From a virus: 27,153 nucleotides of DNA. The stretch spans positions 1-27,153 of IMG/VR virus record IMGVR_UViG_3300045789_000520, one strand, 5' to 3'. The translations under genes and the position numbers were made by a program. This document shows positions 9,156 through 15,232 of this stretch, one piece after another; position 1 is the first letter of the stretch, and each line of letters begins with the position of its first letter. The notes beneath the pieces were generated by a model, which saw only the letters and a program-made list of their open reading frames with translations, did no database searches and was not told the DNA's origin.

Positions 9156-9841
9156 TCAGTTTCCGTTCCATTCGGCCAAAGCGCCGTGTTCGATGATCTG
9201 GACTTGGCCGAATAGTTCCGGGTTCATTGCTACTCCGGCCAAGTCCCAAGCGGCGCGGGCACCGCCGTAGTCAAGCCCAAGCGATCTGGTGCTGCCGTCT
9301 GCCAGGCCGATCCGCTTGAACTGTGTGGCCGCATCGAAGAAGGCCTCAACAGCGGGCAGGTTACATTCCCAGACGCCTTCGCTGTCTTCTGGCGGCGCGA
9401 GGCTGTCAGCAGGGATGCCGAGGACATCGCAGTCTTGAAGGGCCTCGGCCTGACGGTCCTCTTGGTTCCCGGTGAACAGGGTTCCATTGGCAAAGGCCCG
9501 CCCGGCCCAGGTTAGTTTCCCGTGACGGCCTTTATCTGGGCCTTGGTGTAGGTGGAGAGCAGTGCGATACGCACGTAACCAAAGCCAAGAATTTGCTCTA
9601 GGATCTCGGGGCCGTAGGGGACGGGCTGCCCCTCGTCGTCGGTCAGATCGTCCAGGTGCAGGATGATTTCGCGCAGATATGCTTTGACGTTTTCAGTGAC
9701 GGACAGATCGCGGGCATCACGTTCTTCGTCGGACAGAACCTGAAAAGTTGCCTTAAAGGACTGTTCAACATACCCGTCTCCAGAGGGAACGGAGACAGGT
9801 ACGTCGCGGGTGAAGGTCGGGGCGGTGACGACATTGAACAA
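9156..9841 (-). CDS. Tail assembly chaperone, -1 frameshift fusion (lambda gpG-T-like)
   Basis: The -1 frame entered at the slippery heptamer is open from the CTA at 9515 to the TGA at 9158-9156, giving 119 codons without a credible start of its own. It begins LTWAGRAFANGTLFTGNQED and contains WECNLPAVEAFFDAATQF and LGLDYGGARAAWDLAG. Joined to the 109 upstream residues it predicts a 228-residue G-T fusion. The T part would recruit tail tube subunits to the tape measure-chaperone complex, as in lambda. The extension ends one base before the tape measure ATG, leaving no spare DNA between genes. Without frameshifting, about 350 bases here would have no gene. A separate gene using a rare start is the alternative but no start with a ribosome site is seen. 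Confidence 0.8.
9512..9841 (-). CDS. Tail assembly chaperone, short form (lambda gpG-like)
   Basis: No ATG exists after the tail tube stop. The best start is TTG at 9841, with CTGGAG seven bases upstream. It gives a 109-residue protein beginning (M)FNVVTAPTFTRDVPVSV, with an FKATFQVLSDEE segment near residues 28-39 and an acidic helical C terminus. Size, placement between tail tube and tape measure, and the end at a GGGAAAC slippery heptamer just before TAA identify it as the lambda gpG equivalent. Such proteins coat the tape measure during tail assembly and are absent from the virion. A GTG/ATG start further upstream would lie inside the tail tube gene and is less likely. The start choice is the weakest point. 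Confidence 0.8.
   Translation of the reverse strand: MFNVVTAPTFTRDVPVSVPSGDGYVEQSFKATFQVLSDEERDARDLSVTENVKAYLREIILHLDDLTDDEGQPVPYGPEILEQILGFGYVRIALLSTYTKAQIKAVTGN
9515..9521 (-). promoter_or_regulatory. Programmed -1 ribosomal frameshift site GGGAAAC
   Basis: On the minus strand the zero frame reads ACG GGA AAC TAA. The heptamer G GGA AAC has the X XXY YYZ form (GGG, AAA, C) and differs from lambda's GGGAAAG only in the last base. It abuts the zero-frame stop. Slipping back by one base re-reads the C as the first base of CTA and continues in the frame that runs to 9156. A strong structure just downstream is not obvious; lambda also works without a well-defined one. Confidence 0.8.
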
Positions 9842-9864
9842 GGGCGGGCTCCAGTTCTGGGCGC

Positions 9865-10800
9865 TTAGGTGAGAGTGAGGGACCACTGGGAGTTTACAGT
9901 GGCGGCACGGGGCACCAGCCGCAGGGGCCATTCCTTGATGTTCTGGCTCTGGCTGATGGAAGGCCGCTGCATCTGAGCAGTTGGCAAAGACAACGTGACG
10001 GTTTTCCCGGCTTCGGTGCCGTGGACCAATTCGACCGGCACCTGGGCCATGGCCAGGGCTTTTTGAAACGGGTCGTACTCGGCCAGGGTTTTGGCCTCTA
10101 CGGTGGCTTCAAACAGCTCTGATTTGTCGGTGATCAACACGCGCTCGGCTCCGACCAGGAACCGGTTTTCCAGCTTGTTGCCAAGGTTCAGCTTGGCGGT
10201 TTTCATAACGAAACCCACGCTGTCGATAGAGAATGTCGGGGTGTTTTGATGCGACACGACCAGCGGCTCTACCCAGCTCATCAAGTCGACAGTCGGCGGT
10301 GCCACATCGCTTGGCAGGGTAAACAGGCCGGTGAAATCGAACTTGATCTTGGGCGTCGCCTGGGCATCCAGCATCAGCTCGGCCTTGCCACGCGATCCGC
10401 GCATGACATAGCGGGTGCCGTCGATGTTGAGGTGGAATGTCCCGGCCTCATGGCCCTTGGCGACCGGCGTGTAGATGACGGAGGTTGCGGCGTTGGTTGT
10501 CTCGGCAACGGCGCAGGCGCGCAGCAGCGGCCCCCAGGCCGGCGCCGTCCCGGCAGCCCCGGAGGCGCTCAGATCCACGGTGAAGGACAGGGTGGAATGC
10601 AGCTCGGTAGGGATAGTGCCATTGGCACTCATGCCTGGCTGTTCCAGGTCACGTTCCTGGTCCTGACCTTCCATGGGCTTGTAAGTGACGTCCTGCGCCA
10701 GGATCGCATTGGCGGCGCCAGTGGGACCCGCGTCTTGGCCGTAGATGCCTTCCAGGGCAAACAGCAGGTACTTGTCTTTCCAGTAACGGGGAGCGGACAT
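9865..10800 (-). CDS. Major tail tube protein, 311 aa
   Basis: The ATG at 10800 has AGGAGG five bases upstream and directly follows the stop of the 48-residue gene. The protein opens MSAPRYWKDKYLLFALEGIY and contains ELHSTLSFTVDLSASGAAG and HLNIDGTRYVMRGSRGKAEL segments. This is the layout of siphovirus tube proteins with an immunoglobulin-like or beta-sandwich tube fold. Position two genes after the tail terminator and before the chaperone pair supports the call. It would polymerise around the tape measure to form a non-contractile tube. No sheath (Mu L) gene is present, which is the key sign that the tail is not Mu-like. Confidence 0.85.
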   Translation of the reverse strand: MSAPRYWKDKYLLFALEGIYGQDAGPTGAANAILAQDVTYKPMEGQDQERDLEQPGMSANGTIPTELHSTLSFTVDLSASGAAGTAPAWGPLLRACAVAETTNAATSVIYTPVAKGHEAGTFHLNIDGTRYVMRGSRGKAELMLDAQATPKIKFDFTGLFTLPSDVAPPTVDLMSWVEPLVVSHQNTPTFSIDSVGFVMKTAKLNLGNKLENRFLVGAERVLITDKSELFEATVEAKTLAEYDPFQKALAMAQVPVELVHGTEAGKTVTLSLPTAQMQRPSISQSQNIKEWPLRLVPRAATVNSQWSLTLT

Positions 10801-10947
10801 TTAGGCCTCCTGTTCCTTAGTGGTTTTTTTGGGGGGCAAAGGTTCGGGCCGGGTGGCCTCTTTTGCGGGTTGTTCGATCTGTTTCAGCTTGCCGCCCCTT
10901 TGAAGTTCAAAGCGGCCACCGCTGGCGGGAGGGGTGAATTTGGTCAT
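10801..10947 (-). CDS. Small basic tail-region protein, 48 aa
   Basis: A 48-codon gene starts at the ATG at 10947, overlapping the gp37 stop as ATGA, and ends at the TAA directly before the tail tube ATG. It begins MTKFTPPASGGRFELQRGG and continues with Lys/Pro/Glu-rich sequence (PKKTTKEQEA at the end). It fills the whole gap between two structural genes. Similar short proteins (FTPP.SGG pattern) occur before the tail tube gene in other alphaproteobacterial siphophages, from memory. Its role is unknown. Low complexity suggests a flexible peptide. Its stop region carries the tube gene's ribosome site, so its translation may also serve to couple gp37 and tube expression. Confidence 0.75.
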   Translation of the reverse strand: MTKFTPPASGGRFELQRGGKLKQIEQPAKEATRPEPLPPKKTTKEQEA

Positions 10948-11372
10948 TGGTGGACCCTCAAATTGGTGTTGATGGAAAAGACCAGTTCGAACATGAGACG
11001 GCCTTCTTTGAAGCTCAGCGGTCGGCCGCTGCTCACTTGGAAAACGCCGGTTGCACCAACCGGAGCCCAGCCAGCCAGAGCGCTCATGACAGAACGTAAA
11101 TGGGGGTCGATTTTATCCAGGGCTTTCCGGCCGACCTTGTCGCGAGAACTGACAACTAAGACCACGCCGTAGCTTTCCGCCAAAGCTTGGCTGAAAACGC
11201 CCGTGGCATCTGCCGGGGCCAAACCGCGAAACCCGGCGGGGTAGACCATGGCGGTTGCATTTTCTGGCAAGCGATTGCTGCGCAGGAGGTCCATCAAAGC
11301 CAAGACGCCTTCCGCCCGTCCGTTCAGACCTGCGACCTGGGCGTTGAGCCGGGCAACCATCTCGTCGATCAT
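10944..11372 (-). CDS. gp37-like tail terminator protein (DUF1834-like), 142 aa
   Basis: The ATG at 11372 overlaps the gp36 stop as TGATG. The protein has an amphipathic N-terminal helix (MIDEMVARLNAQVAGLNGRA), a VVLVVSSRDKVGRKALDKID segment in the middle and a beta-strand ending LMFELVFSINTNLRVHQ. The Mu gp37 family has this helix-strand layout and caps the tail tube at the head side. Its place after the gp36-like protein and just before the tube gene supports this. It is the last gene with a clear Mu-head counterpart before the tail module changes to siphovirus type. Confidence 0.75.
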   Translation of the reverse strand: MIDEMVARLNAQVAGLNGRAEGVLALMDLLRSNRLPENATAMVYPAGFRGLAPADATGVFSQALAESYGVVLVVSSRDKVGRKALDKIDPHLRSVMSALAGWAPVGATGVFQVSSGRPLSFKEGRLMFELVFSINTNLRVHQ

Positions 11373-11800
11373 CAGATGAACCCTTTGAGCGAAGCCGCAG
11401 TCAACGGGCGTTCGCGGTCTGTTACGCGCACACCTTGGCCAGGCTTCGCAGCGGGTTCGACGCCTGCGATAGGAAGGCGGACGACGCCTTTGGCGACTTT
11501 GTCCAGTGTGGCGAGAGCCGCCTTATGCTCGTCAACGATCTTTTCGGAGGGCGTGTAGCGGTGCAATTTGTAGATAGTGATCGCTTCTGCCAGTTCGCGA
11601 ACCAGGGGCGGAGTTTCTGACATCGGCAGCATGTAGCGCCCTTGCAGATATCCGTCGATCAAGGCGTCTGTGCCGCTGGCCGCTTTTTCAACAACCTGCG
11701 CATCAATTTCGCCCGTGGGTTCTTCTGCCCGGTCTGTCAGTTCGACCAAGAGACTGATGCCATAGCGGGTGACCAGATCATTTTGTGTAGCATAGGTCAT
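11372..11800 (-). CDS. gp36-like head completion protein (DUF1320), 142 aa
   Basis: The product begins MTYATQNDLVTRYG, the classic opening of the DUF1320/Mu gp36 family, followed by LTDRAEEPTGEIDAQVVEKA and DALIDGYLQGRYMLPMSETP. The helical bundle continues through LVRELAEAITIYKLHRYTP. The family is thought to act in head completion or the head-tail connector. GAGG five bases before the ATG at 11800 supports the start. It is the first gene after a strong hairpin and is coupled to gp37 downstream, so the two are probably translated together. Confidence 0.9.
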   Translation of the reverse strand: MTYATQNDLVTRYGISLLVELTDRAEEPTGEIDAQVVEKAASGTDALIDGYLQGRYMLPMSETPPLVRELAEAITIYKLHRYTPSEKIVDEHKAALATLDKVAKGVVRLPIAGVEPAAKPGQGVRVTDRERPLTAASLKGFI

Positions 11801-11830
11801 GACGGCCTCAATTGGTCAGATAGAAGAGGG

Positions 11831-11856
11831 GGGCCGCGCCGTCGTTGGCGCGGCCC
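11831..11856 (-). terminator. Strong 10-bp-stem hairpin between head and gp36 genes
   Basis: GGGCCGCGCC pairs perfectly with GGCGCGGCCC around a 6-base loop. On the minus strand it is followed by CCCTCTTCTA, pyrimidine-rich but not a clean T-tract. It lies just after the FluMu_N gene and before gp36, in the only long gap (62 bases) of the head-tail block. It could be a partial terminator, or a 3' stabiliser of the abundant capsid mRNA. Confidence 0.5.
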
Positions 11857-11862
11857 GTGCGC

Positions 11863-12198
11863 TTAGCTGAAGGAGACGATCAGCTCGGGATCTTTCTGGA
11901 GCGCTTCGAGCTGATCTTCGTCCAGATCCTCAAGGGGGATCTCCGTCGCTTCGCGGGTGAACTTGCGTCCAATGCGCCAGCGCCCTCGTTCCGGTCCTTT
12001 GACGACAACGAGGTCAATCGGATCTGCTTCGCTATTTTCAGCCGCATTGGTCTTTGCTTTGGCTTCCGCGTCAGCTGTTGCCTTCACTTCGGCTTCCGCT
12101 TCAGCAATCTTTGCCTTCAGCTTGTCGTCGCCAATATTGGCCGGGTGGGTGATGTTCAGCTCTTTGGCACGGGCCAGAAGGTTTTCACGTTCGTTCAT
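11863..12198 (-). CDS. FluMu_N/HeH-type head-region protein, 111 aa
   Basis: AAGGAG lies eight bases before the ATG at 12198. Residues about 1-33 (ENLLARAKELNITHPANIG plus KLKAKI) look like a small HeH/LEM-like helix-extended-helix motif. An Ala/Glu/Lys-rich linker follows (34-60). Residues 60-111 (VVVKGPERGRWRIGRKF, then EDLDEDQLEALQKDPELIVS) match the Mu-like FluMu N-terminal domain pattern found in HI1506-like proteins. The function is not established. It always tends to sit between the major capsid and gp36 genes. It is 12 bases from gpT and is probably co-translated with it. Confidence 0.75.
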   Translation of the reverse strand: MNERENLLARAKELNITHPANIGDDKLKAKIAEAEAEVKATADAEAKAKTNAAENSEADPIDLVVVKGPERGRWRIGRKFTREATEIPLEDLDEDQLEALQKDPELIVSFS

Positions 12199-12210
12199 GG
12201 GATCTGCTCC

Positions 12211-13101
12211 TTAGGCCAGACGCGTGACCATCAGCACTTCGGCAGTGCCTTTCCACTCGTTGTCCGAGCCGTCGATCTGGTCGTTTTTCATGAGACGGTT
12301 GGCGGCGCCTTCCAAAGCAGGAGGAACCATCAGCACATCAGGGGTGAGGTTGAGAGGCTCGCCGTAGTCGCTTTTCATTGACTGCACAGCAACGCGGGCC
12401 GCCTCATAGTTTGCGGCGGTCAGAGGTTGGCGAGAGACAAAAGCAGTCTGCCAGAAACCAAAGCCGACATTGCAACGCCCATCTGTCCCGTAGAGGAACT
12501 CTTTCTTCTTGAAGACGTTTTCATCGGTGGGGTTGTCCAGGGCCACGAAATCAAAGGCTTCGCGTTCCTGGTAGATGATCGGCTTGATCACTTCGCTGGT
12601 GCACAGCAGATACCAAGGGGTGCCAGCGCCGCCGCCATCATTGGACACGGTGTAGGTGTTGCCTTCGGCGTCCAGGACAGGGTGGTCGGTATCAAAGAAG
12701 TTTTGACCGTCGTAGCACTTCTGGTTTCCACCATCCTTCAGAAGGCCGAAGCAAAGCTTGTCAGGATGCGCAGCGACCTTGCGGCCGAAGCCTTCGAAGA
12801 CAGGCTTGTAGATGCCAATTTTATCATCTTTGATTTTGGTGCTTTGGACCCCGATGGTCAGCTCAAAGTCTTTGTTCTTGATGGCGTAGTCATGCTCCTT
12901 CAAGCCATGAACATGACGGTCGCCGATCCATTCGCGGATTTCGGGCATTTCCCCGAGCCAGCCGTAGGTTTCTTCCCCAGCCGTGGACAGCACTGTCGTG
13001 GCGATGCGCTCATAGCTGGTTTTTTCCTGGCCGATACCGCCCTGGAAATGGGCTTTAAAACCCATTCGAAGGGCGTTTAGATTTGCGGTTGTGATAAGCA
13101 T
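12211..13101 (-). CDS. Major head subunit gpT, 296 aa
   Basis: The product is a typical Mu gpT-family major capsid protein. It begins MLITTANLNALRMGFKAHFQ, then has a GEMPEIREWIGDRHVHGLKE segment near 50-70, LTIGVQSTKIKDDKIGIYKP near 80-100 and NFFDTDHPVLDAEG near 140. The size (296) is close to that of Mu T. AAGGA lies upstream of the ATG at 13101. It follows the protease/scaffold and decoration genes, the order expected for head assembly. About 415 copies form the Mu shell; the number here is unknown. Plus-strand frames of up to 217 codons on top of it are shadows. Confidence 0.95.
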   Translation of the reverse strand: MLITTANLNALRMGFKAHFQGGIGQEKTSYERIATTVLSTAGEETYGWLGEMPEIREWIGDRHVHGLKEHDYAIKNKDFELTIGVQSTKIKDDKIGIYKPVFEGFGRKVAAHPDKLCFGLLKDGGNQKCYDGQNFFDTDHPVLDAEGNTYTVSNDGGGAGTPWYLLCTSEVIKPIIYQEREAFDFVALDNPTDENVFKKKEFLYGTDGRCNVGFGFWQTAFVSRQPLTAANYEAARVAVQSMKSDYGEPLNLTPDVLMVPPALEGAANRLMKNDQIDGSDNEWKGTAEVLMVTRLA

Positions 13102-13112
13102 GAGAGGGTTCC

Positions 13113-13544
13113 TTAGCCTGCGTTGGTCAGCGCTTCGTCGAAGCGGACCCAGACGCCCTGGGCGTCAACATTGTCGATAAAGCCCGCGCGGGACCGGGTG
13201 CCGGTGCCGTCGGTTTTGGCAACGGTTTGGTCATCCACTACGAAGGCGAGGGTGCCGATCTCAGTAGCGGTGATTTCATCCGCGCCCGCAGAGTTGGCAT
13301 AGCGGAACAGGCCGGGATTGAACGGAACGTCCATATCGCCATCAGAGCCAAGCCGATTGTCGACCCGGTCATCGGCCCGACCTACGGCCACCAAACCAGC
13401 GGCGGTCTGGCCCTTGGTCAGAAGCCCGGCGGCGGTGCGCATAACGATGGCCCCGGCAAAGATCAAAACGCCAGCGGCGGCCTTGCCGATCCGGTTGTCA
13501 CCGATGGATTGTGGGGTGTTGCGGTTGTCGGTGAGCGCAGTCAT
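13113..13544 (-). CDS. Capsid decoration (cement)-like protein, 143 aa
   Basis: The ATG at 13544 overlaps the protease stop as ATGA. The protein is soluble and beta-rich, with AAAGVLIFAGAIVMRTAAG near 23-41, AAGLVAVGRADDRVDN near 48-64 and an FRYANSAGADEITATEIG segment near 80-98. It ends with VDAQGVWVRFDEAL. Small beta proteins with this GLVAVGRADE..VDN and FRYANSA pattern lie between scaffold and gpT in many Mu-like alphaproteobacterial phages. They are probably head decoration or stabilisation proteins, equivalent in position to lambda gpD. The role is inferred from placement and fold style. Confidence 0.65.
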   Translation of the reverse strand: MTALTDNRNTPQSIGDNRIGKAAAGVLIFAGAIVMRTAAGLLTKGQTAAGLVAVGRADDRVDNRLGSDGDMDVPFNPGLFRYANSAGADEITATEIGTLAFVVDDQTVAKTDGTGTRSRAGFIDNVDAQGVWVRFDEALTNAG

Positions 13545-14134
13545 TCGCTTGCCTCCGATTTGCCGGCCATTTCTTCAGGCGAAAGCCCCAGGAGAGTGGC
13601 GACATTGGCTTCTTCGGCATTGAGAGAAACCGCACCATCCTGAGCCGAAGGAGGCAGGATGGTGGTTGGGGTTGCGCCCAATTTGGGAAGCCCCGCGATA
13701 AGCTTTTCGGTGCCTTCTGAGTCCTGCTGGTGCATGGCGATGAAGTGTTCGCGACTGGGCTGAACCCCGACACGCATCTCCCGAATGGCCGCGTCGATCA
13801 CGGCTTCCGATGCGGTTTTCTTTGTTTCGGCCTGGGAGGTTTCAACCACCTGGGACAGGGAGGTTACAGTGCCCTGAAGCGCCGCGACACTGGATTGCAA
13901 CGCGACAATCTGAGCGTCTTTGCCGGTCTCCGAGCCCGCGCCTTGAGCAGCGGCCAGAATGTCGGTGACTTCTGCCCCTTCGGAACAGCCCAGGGCAACG
14001 CCGACCTGGCCGAGCTGGGATTGCAGTGCGATGACTTCCCCCGGCTTCAGATCTGTCAGCTTGTCGGTAATGGCCTCCTCGCTGGCATCGGCCCCAAGGC
14101 CCACCAATTTGGCGACGGTTTCGCGAAACGGCAT
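13541..14134 (-). CDS. Nested scaffold protein (Mu Z-like), internal in-frame start
   Basis: Inside the protease frame, codon 164 is an ATG (14134-14132) preceded nine bases upstream by AGGAG (14148-14144), the best ribosome site of the gene. Starting there gives a 197-residue protein, MPFRETVAKLVGLGADASEE, with long helical repeats such as LQSSVAALQGTVTSLSQVVE. It ends in the Ser-Pro-Glu-Glu helix region LLGLSPEEMAGKSEASE. This mirrors Mu, where the scaffold Z is made from an in-frame start within I, and lambda C/Nu3. The scaffold would guide head assembly and then be degraded by the protease. Confidence 0.75.
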   Translation of the reverse strand: MPFRETVAKLVGLGADASEEAITDKLTDLKPGEVIALQSQLGQVGVALGCSEGAEVTDILAAAQGAGSETGKDAQIVALQSSVAALQGTVTSLSQVVETSQAETKKTASEAVIDAAIREMRVGVQPSREHFIAMHQQDSEGTEKLIAGLPKLGATPTTILPPSAQDGAVSLNAEEANVATLLGLSPEEMAGKSEASE

Positions 14135-14623
14135 GGTTTCATTCTCCTGTTGGTTAAGTTCGGTCAGGCCTTGAAAGTTCGGCTGATTGACCAGAGAGGC
14201 GCGGTGGATGGCCACGATTTCGCGGCTACCTTGGGCGGGCAGGCCTACAACTGGTGAAAGACGGGTGAAGGCGCGGTCCTTGAGAAGTTCGCGCCCTGCA
14301 CCGGTCCATTCAACCCGGCCCCAGATCCCGCCTTCACGGGCTTGCATTTCGACAATCCAGCCGCGCGCCGGGGCAGGAAGCCCCTTGGGAGCGGCAAGGT
14401 CGGTGGAGTGGTTTTCGTCAATCACCAGCTTGTCTTGATTGGCGAAGCTGGCGGCGATGATCTTCTCTGCGTCTGCTACATTGTACGGCCCCCGGCGGTC
14501 GTTAGTCCGCACCAGGCCGGATGTAGTAGGCAATAAATGCACCCATTCTGGCACCTCGGCGATCGCTGTGCCGGGGAGTTCAGATTGCAGTGCTAAGATT
14601 GTGGTCTGATACGTTTTTCCCAT
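13541..14623 (-). CDS. Mu I-like prohead protease with C-terminal scaffold region
   Basis: The protein belongs to the Mu gpI family. After MGKTYQTTILALQSELPGT there is an EWVHLLPTTSGLVRTNDRRG segment, then VIDENHSTDLAAPKGLPAPA with the conserved Asp-x-Asn-His-x-Thr pattern, then WGRVEWTGAGRELLKDRAF and FTRLSPVVGLP. These form the protease domain (about residues 1-160). Residues 164-360 are helical, Gln/Ala/Glu-rich scaffold. I chose the ATG at 14623 (360 residues), but it lacks a clear ribosome site. A GTG at 14653 in frame would add ten residues. The gene follows an inverted repeat in the position of Mu's P_I promoter. Confidence 0.85.
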   Translation of the reverse strand: MGKTYQTTILALQSELPGTAIAEVPEWVHLLPTTSGLVRTNDRRGPYNVADAEKIIAASFANQDKLVIDENHSTDLAAPKGLPAPARGWIVEMQAREGGIWGRVEWTGAGRELLKDRAFTRLSPVVGLPAQGSREIVAIHRASLVNQPNFQGLTELNQQENETMPFRETVAKLVGLGADASEEAITDKLTDLKPGEVIALQSQLGQVGVALGCSEGAEVTDILAAAQGAGSETGKDAQIVALQSSVAALQGTVTSLSQVVETSQAETKKTASEAVIDAAIREMRVGVQPSREHFIAMHQQDSEGTEKLIAGLPKLGATPTTILPPSAQDGAVSLNAEEANVATLLGLSPEEMAGKSEASE

Positions 14624-14658
14624 GACCGCGAATGTCGCAGTGGGGGGCGCCACGAAAC

Positions 14659-14678
14659 ACCCGCACCAGGGTGCGGGT
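14659..14678 (-). promoter_or_regulatory. Inverted repeat ACCCGCACC-N2-GGTGCGGGT before protease gene
   Basis: A perfect 9-bp inverted repeat lies in the 85-base gap between gpG and the protease. Its core, CCCGCAC...GTGCGGG, is shared with the repeat at 22500-22517. The minus-strand sequence after both repeats (GGTGCGGGTG, then a C-run and ACTGC) is also similar. The position equals that of the Mu late promoter P_I. It may be an activator binding site, or a weak terminator (GTTTCGTGG follows). Which of the two cannot be told by eye. Confidence 0.5.
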
Positions 14679-14738
14679 CAGCGGGGAACGATCTGCAGTT
14701 GAGGGATAGGCGCAGGTTGGCGGCGGAAGGGGGGCGGG

Positions 14739-15230
14739 TCAACCCCGGCTTTGGGCAATCCGCTCCAGGTGTTCTTCCAGCTCAAGCGCCAGGTTGCTTT
14801 GGTCCTCATCAGATATGCCGACAAAAGGCCGGGCGGGAATGTCGCCCCAGGGCAAAGAGGAACCATTCGCAGCCTGGCCAAATTCGCCCTTTGAGGCACC
14901 AAATTGCATCACCGCCGCCTGAATGGCGTTTGAACCGAATTCGACGCTGTCGATGCCTGCATCATAGTGGAGGTGCTGTCGCATCTCGCCGGAGACGTTC
15001 AAAGGGGCACCAAAGCTGAGGCCAAGCTTTGCATAGCGCGCAAGCGTCGCGGGGGAACGCGGGGCAAATTGTGTCCCGTCGGGCTGTTCGCCGGCCAGCA
15101 CACGATCCTTTGTGGCAGACAGGAGTAGCTCCCCTGCATCCTGCATGAACTCGGTCATATCCCCTGTGGCTTCCAGTAGGGCGGCCAGCAGTGGGTCAAG
15201 CGTGTCTGTGTCGTAGACAATGCCGGTCAT
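14739..15230 (-). CDS. Virion morphogenesis protein gpG-like, 163 aa
   Basis: The protein has the typical layout of the phage virion morphogenesis (Mu gpG / tail completion) family. It has an N-terminal helix (TLDPLLAALLEATGDMTEFM), the DGTQFAPRSPATLARYAK segment near 50-67, the PLNVSGEMRQHLHYDAG motif near 77-93, and GSNAIQAAVMQFGASKGEFG followed by PWGDIPARPFVGISDED. The PARPF-x-G-I-S motif is a good hallmark. It starts two bases after the gp30-type gene's stop. In Mu, gpG is a virion or connector protein involved in head-tail joining. Confidence 0.9.
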   Translation of the reverse strand: MTGIVYDTDTLDPLLAALLEATGDMTEFMQDAGELLLSATKDRVLAGEQPDGTQFAPRSPATLARYAKLGLSFGAPLNVSGEMRQHLHYDAGIDSVEFGSNAIQAAVMQFGASKGEFGQAANGSSLPWGDIPARPFVGISDEDQSNLALELEEHLERIAQSRG

Positions 15231-15232
15231 GG

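Noticed and set aside
9230-9493. 87-codon minus-strand ORF in the chaperone extension region
   Set aside because: It is in a different frame from the -1 extension and its Ser/Arg/Pro-rich composition is shadow-like; the frameshifted frame is continuous with the chaperone and ends at the tape measure start.
12427-13080. 217-codon plus-strand ORF over the major capsid gene
   Set aside because: Antisense to gpT, whose family match is strong; no support for the plus-strand product.
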